This document shows, piece by piece, positions 6,937-9,226 of a stretch of 9,226 nucleotides of DNA. A program made the position numbers and the translations under genes. The stretch covers positions 1-9,226 of the forward strand of contig CAJWRP010000058.1 in NCBI GenBank assembly GCA_913046025.1. The letters run 5' to 3'. Within the stretch, counting starts at the first letter, position 1, and every line of letters starts with the position of its first letter. The notes beneath the pieces are model-generated. The model was not told where the DNA came from and did not search any database. It saw nothing but the letters and a program-made list of their open reading frames with translations. Source of the stretch: an uncultured Chloroflexota bacterium (GTDB lineage: Bacteria; Chloroflexota; Dehalococcoidia; SAR202; UBA11138).

Positions 6937-7326
6937 ATGCAGCGGGAGTATTTCAAGGGCGAGCGAGAAGAGACCAGAGCTTATTCACGGGCCGTTAAGG
7001 TCACTGGCGGCACGACGGTGTATCTGGCTGGCCACGGCGCCACCGAGGACGCCGACGGCAAATCGCTGGTCGGCGACTTCACTGGCCAGGCCCACGAGTG
7101 CTTCGCCAAGTTGCAAAGGCTGATGAGCGACGTTGGCGGCTCCCTCGACGACATCGTCACCATGACGGTGTTCATAGTCGACAGCCGTTACGGCGACGAG
7201 TTCATCGAGATCCGCAAAGGCTACTTCAGTCACGGGTTTCCGGGCAGCGCGCTTATCACCATACATTCGCTAGCTCGCCCAGAGATGCTTGTGGAGATCC
7301 AGGCCATCGCCGTTCTGGATACTTAA
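6937..7326 (+). CDS. Rid (YjgF/YER057c/UK114) family protein, non-canonical
   Basis: Product of 129 residues, the standard length of a single-domain Rid protein, which forms trimers in the cytoplasm. Family marks are VYLAGHGA near the N-terminus, the FTGQAHECFAKLQRLM helix, the GGSLDDIVTMTVFIVD strand-turn-strand, and the C-terminal LVEIQAIAVL strand. RidA itself hydrolyses reactive enamine/imine intermediates released by threonine/serine dehydratases, so the dehydratase upstream is a fitting neighbour. However, RidA's key Arg105 (FPARS in E. coli) corresponds to Ser in FPGSA, and Glu120 (IEIEAIA) corresponds to Gln in VEIQAIA. It therefore resembles the Rid subgroups without known imine deaminase activity. 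Although the frame is open back to 6682, length, SD and the GC change support 6937 as the start. A 214-residue fusion protein is possible but unlikely. Confidence 0.85.
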   Translation: MQREYFKGEREETRAYSRAVKVTGGTTVYLAGHGATEDADGKSLVGDFTGQAHECFAKLQRLMSDVGGSLDDIVTMTVFIVDSRYGDEFIEIRKGYFSHGFPGSALITIHSLARPEMLVEIQAIAVLDT

Positions 7327-7850
7327 ATAGTCACTCAAGAATTTAGAACAACCCAGAACCTATCAAAATCAGTCGCTTAGAAATATCATCCTACTTGATA
7401 GGCATTCATTCGAGAAAGGGCCATAAACTAGTAGAAGTGGCAATTGTCCTTTAGCGAGACCTTCGATTTCTGATCCATCTTTTATGTCTAATACGCCGTA
7501 TACCTTGCTGTCGCATCGACGGTGGCAATTATTTGGATCGTCTACGCCCGCAGGTCGCGCCCCAAAGCATTCGGGTCATCAAAAGGGTTAGTTTACAATC
7601 TTATGGAACTCCAATTCAGGCTAGTGTTCTCACTGCTGAAATTGGGGTGATCTTCTGTGTCTATGCCCGCGGAAATTCCCGGCTACAAACAGATATTTAC
7701 AATAGCGGGAACGACAGGCGTAGCGGTCGCAAAACCCTGAGTGGGTTCGTCGTTGTCTTTCTTCAATGGCTGGAGAGTGTGGCCTGAGGCCATTTATTAG
7801 TCTTAACTTCGCTGTGCTAGCATGTGCCCATTCTTTTCAGGAGCTACATC
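7327..7850. other. 524-bp stretch with no supported gene
   Basis: This AT-richer stretch lies between the Rid and VOC genes. It holds open runs on both strands but none with a start codon plus SD. On the plus strand an open run at 7492-7650 encodes a hydrophobic segment followed by basic residues (VAIIWIVYARRSRPK), which looks like a transmembrane end but has stops on both sides. On the minus strand 7372-7575 is open for 68 codons without an early start codon. A bulged inverted repeat, TTCCCGGCT (7676-7684) with AGCGGGAA (7704-7711), may be chance. GGCC-TGA-GGCC at about 7782-7792 is a short palindrome. The region may be decayed sequence plus the promoter for the VOC gene; I see no clear promoter boxes or terminator. 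Confidence 0.4.
7839..7843 (+). promoter_or_regulatory. SD site fixing the VOC start
   Basis: AGGAG lies seven bases before the ATG at 7851. It favours this start over the in-frame ATG at 7824. Confidence 0.75.
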
Positions 7851-8243
7851 ATGCAGTACAGTATCAACCATGTCCACATTCGGGCGTCGGACCCGCGCAA
7901 ATCTGCAGAGTGGTACGTACAGTATTTCAACGCCAATATTGTCTCGGAGCGAGAGGTCATGCCCGACACGATAACCGTGGGCATGGACGTCGGCGGCCCG
8001 TGCCGGTTCAACATCTCCTCCAAGCCACCGGGTACGTCCGATGAGCGCGCCGTCGCCGAACTGAACCGCCTGGGTCTTGAGCACTTTGGATTCGACGTAG
8101 AGGACCTGGAGGCCGAGCTATCCAGACTGGAAGGCGCGGGTATTCGTATCGTGTTGCCACTGACTCAAGTCGATAGCGGGGCACGCCTCGCCTACATAGA
8201 GGGGCCGGACGACGTGCTGATCGAACTGGTCCAGCCCGCGTAG
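7851..8243 (+). CDS. VOC (glyoxalase/bleomycin resistance/dioxygenase) family protein
   Basis: Product of 130 residues with two beta-alpha-beta-beta-beta modules. The first starts with INHVHIRASDPRKSAEWY, typical of the fold, and the second with LEHFGFDVEDLEA. The likely metal triad is H7, H78 and E125 (in LIELVQ near the C-terminus), as in metal-dependent VOC enzymes. Family members include lyases, epimerases, isomerases and ring-cleaving dioxygenases, so the reaction cannot be named. It is short, soluble and probably a homodimer. I chose the ATG at 7851 because of the SD seven bases before it and because the fold begins right after it; the upstream ATG at 7824 adds nine residues with no family likeness. 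The aldolase gene follows 45 bp downstream with its own SD, so the two are probably co-transcribed. Confidence 0.88.
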   Translation: MQYSINHVHIRASDPRKSAEWYVQYFNANIVSEREVMPDTITVGMDVGGPCRFNISSKPPGTSDERAVAELNRLGLEHFGFDVEDLEAELSRLEGAGIRIVLPLTQVDSGARLAYIEGPDDVLIELVQPA

Positions 8244-8288
8244 ATCACTACTCTATTCCACTTAATCTATATTCGGAGGACAGAGAAA

Positions 8289-9017
8289 ATGCCGGTGAAC
8301 AAGATCATAGAAAAGATGCAACGTGGAGAAAAGGCCGTCGGTATCGCGTTAAGCTTTTACTCGGATGAGATTATCGAACTTGCCGGAGTGATGGGGCTCG
8401 ACTTCGTGAGCTACGATGGGCAGCATGCGCCTACAACTCCCGAGACCATTGACCGGTTCTGCCGCATGTGCGACGGCTGGGGTGTCACTCCGGCCATGCG
8501 CGTGCCGGACCAGATTCAGAGCAATATCCTCAACTACCTGGATAGAGGTATGAGGGCCATCACCATACCAAATCTGGAGACCAAGGAGCAGGCGGAGAAG
8601 CTGGTGGAGTACTGCTACTTCGCGCCACGCGGTCTTCGCAGCTACACCAGCAAGCGAGTCACTCGGTTTGGATTCGAAACCGACCTGAGGGCTATGATGG
8701 ACCGAACAAACGACGAGCTTCTCATCATGCCTCAGTTGGAGAGTATCACCGCTTACAACAACCTGGACGAAATTCTGAGTGTGGATGGCATTGAGGTCTT
8801 CGCCGGTGGGCCTAACGACCTGGCGCAGTCCATGGGCTTCCCAGGGATGCCAGGTCAACTCGAATGCCTGAAAGTTACAGAAGAGGGCTTAGCGAAGATA
8901 CACGCCGCGGGTAAGAAGCGCGACTCTGAAGTCATGGTGTCAGTGGATGCAACTATAGCCGTGAAGGACGCCGTTACGGCTATGCTAGCCAGCGGCGCAG
9001 GGTCCAGTGGATATTAG
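8289..9017 (+). CDS. HpcH/HpaI-family aldolase (class II, 2-oxo acid)
   Basis: Product of 242 residues, slightly shorter than the usual 250-265. The TIM-barrel motifs are in order: YDGQHAP with the catalytic-base His at H46 (many relatives have Glu where Q45 stands), AMRVP with the carboxylate-binding R71, GMRAITIPNLETKEQAEKLV (88-107), APRGLRSY (112-119), metal ligand E151 in PQLES, and metal ligand D177 in GGPNDLAQSMG. Known members use a divalent metal to cleave 4-hydroxy-2-oxo acids, such as 4-hydroxy-2-oxoheptanedioate or 2-keto-3-deoxy sugar acids, into pyruvate or a related oxo acid plus an aldehyde. The substrate here is unknown. GGAGGA at 8275-8280, eight bases before the ATG, fixes the start. 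It is the last gene of the plus-strand run and a strong hairpin follows. Confidence 0.92.
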   Translation: MPVNKIIEKMQRGEKAVGIALSFYSDEIIELAGVMGLDFVSYDGQHAPTTPETIDRFCRMCDGWGVTPAMRVPDQIQSNILNYLDRGMRAITIPNLETKEQAEKLVEYCYFAPRGLRSYTSKRVTRFGFETDLRAMMDRTNDELLIMPQLESITAYNNLDEILSVDGIEVFAGGPNDLAQSMGFPGMPGQLECLKVTEEGLAKIHAAGKKRDSEVMVSVDATIAVKDAVTAMLASGAGSSGY

Positions 9018-9029
9018 GCTGAAATAGAT

Positions 9030-9065
9030 GGAGATAGGCGATTGTGACTTAAACCGCCTATCTCC
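9030..9065 (+). terminator. Probable rho-independent terminator after the aldolase
   Basis: GGAGATAGGCG (9030-9040) and CGCCTATCTCC (9055-9065) form a perfect 11-bp stem with a 14-base loop, 13 bases after the aldolase stop. The tail is only moderately T-rich (TTCCTGTCTTTT at 9070-9081). A weak back-up lies at 9094-9111: GGCT-AAC-AGCC followed by TCTTTTTAT. Confidence 0.65.
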
Positions 9066-9226
9066 GAAATTCCTGTCTTTTCAATCAGCCTCTGGCTAAC
9101 AGCCTCTTTTTATCAGCTTATCAGCGGGCTAATTACACGGACGCAGGCAAAGTTTTCAATTCAACCTACACCTTGCTGAAACTAGCCCCCAGGAACAATA
9201 TCTAGTTTAGCTCTTTTGCGCCACGG
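9066..9226. other. Right-end non-coding tail
   Basis: I find no gene here on either strand; stops are frequent. It holds a T-rich stretch after the terminator and a tandem 8-bp repeat, TTATCAGC twice at 9110-9125, which is short enough to be chance. Confidence 0.4.

Noticed and set aside
7372..7575. 68-codon open run on the minus strand
   Set aside because: No ATG or GTG near its beginning and no SD; residue composition is plausible but there is no motif.
7533..7787. 84-codon open frame from a TTG in the Rid-VOC gap
   Set aside because: No SD, no recognisable domain, odd composition; more likely chance.
9110..9125. Tandem TTATCAGC repeat as an attachment site or CRISPR-like unit
   Set aside because: Only two 8-bp copies with no spacers, integrase or tRNA nearby; no CRISPR array, tRNA or rRNA was seen anywhere in the window.

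Overview
The window looks like bacterial chromosomal DNA with moderately high GC, closely packed genes and clear Shine-Dalgarno (SD) sites. The gene mix is a luciferase-like flavin monooxygenase, a gamma-glutamyltranspeptidase-family protein, an SDR oxidoreductase, an HpcH/HpaI aldolase and a MutL that carries its own endonuclease motif. This recalls marine Chloroflexota of the SAR202 type. That is an inference from gene content and protein style; no rRNA or other phylogenetic marker is present.

Layout. On the minus strand, reading leftwards from about 4685, come a GGT-family hydrolase/transferase, a small cap-less HAD phosphatase, MutL, and the N-terminal part of a luciferase-like monooxygenase that runs off the left edge. 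On the plus strand, reading rightwards from 4804, come a PLP-dependent threonine/serine dehydratase and an SDR dehydrogenase with a 22-bp gap between them. These are followed by an AT-rich stretch holding a decayed nuclease-like fragment, a Rid-family protein, a 524-bp stretch with no supported gene, a VOC (glyoxalase-fold) protein and an HpcH/HpaI aldolase. A strong hairpin after the aldolase probably ends that unit. The two runs diverge from a 118-bp promoter region at 4686-4803.

How the genes may work together. The plus-strand genes look like small-molecule catabolism: amino- or hydroxy-acid deamination, an NAD(P)-dependent oxidoreduction, enamine/imine housekeeping, and retro-aldol cleavage of a 2-oxo acid. 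MutL does DNA mismatch repair and is not obviously related to its neighbours. The substrates of the catabolic genes cannot be read from the sequence.

Most notable point. A 214-codon open frame at 6682-7326 is a chimera. Its GC-rich C-terminal part (from 6937, with a perfect SD) is a normal-sized Rid protein. Its AT-rich N-terminal part resembles the start of an AIPR-like, PD-(D/E)xK-type phage-defence nuclease. That part appears to have lost one T in a T-run near 6695 and the rest of its gene. The Rid protein and the GGT-family protein both lack the usual substrate-binding residues of their best-known relatives, so their standard activities should not be assumed.
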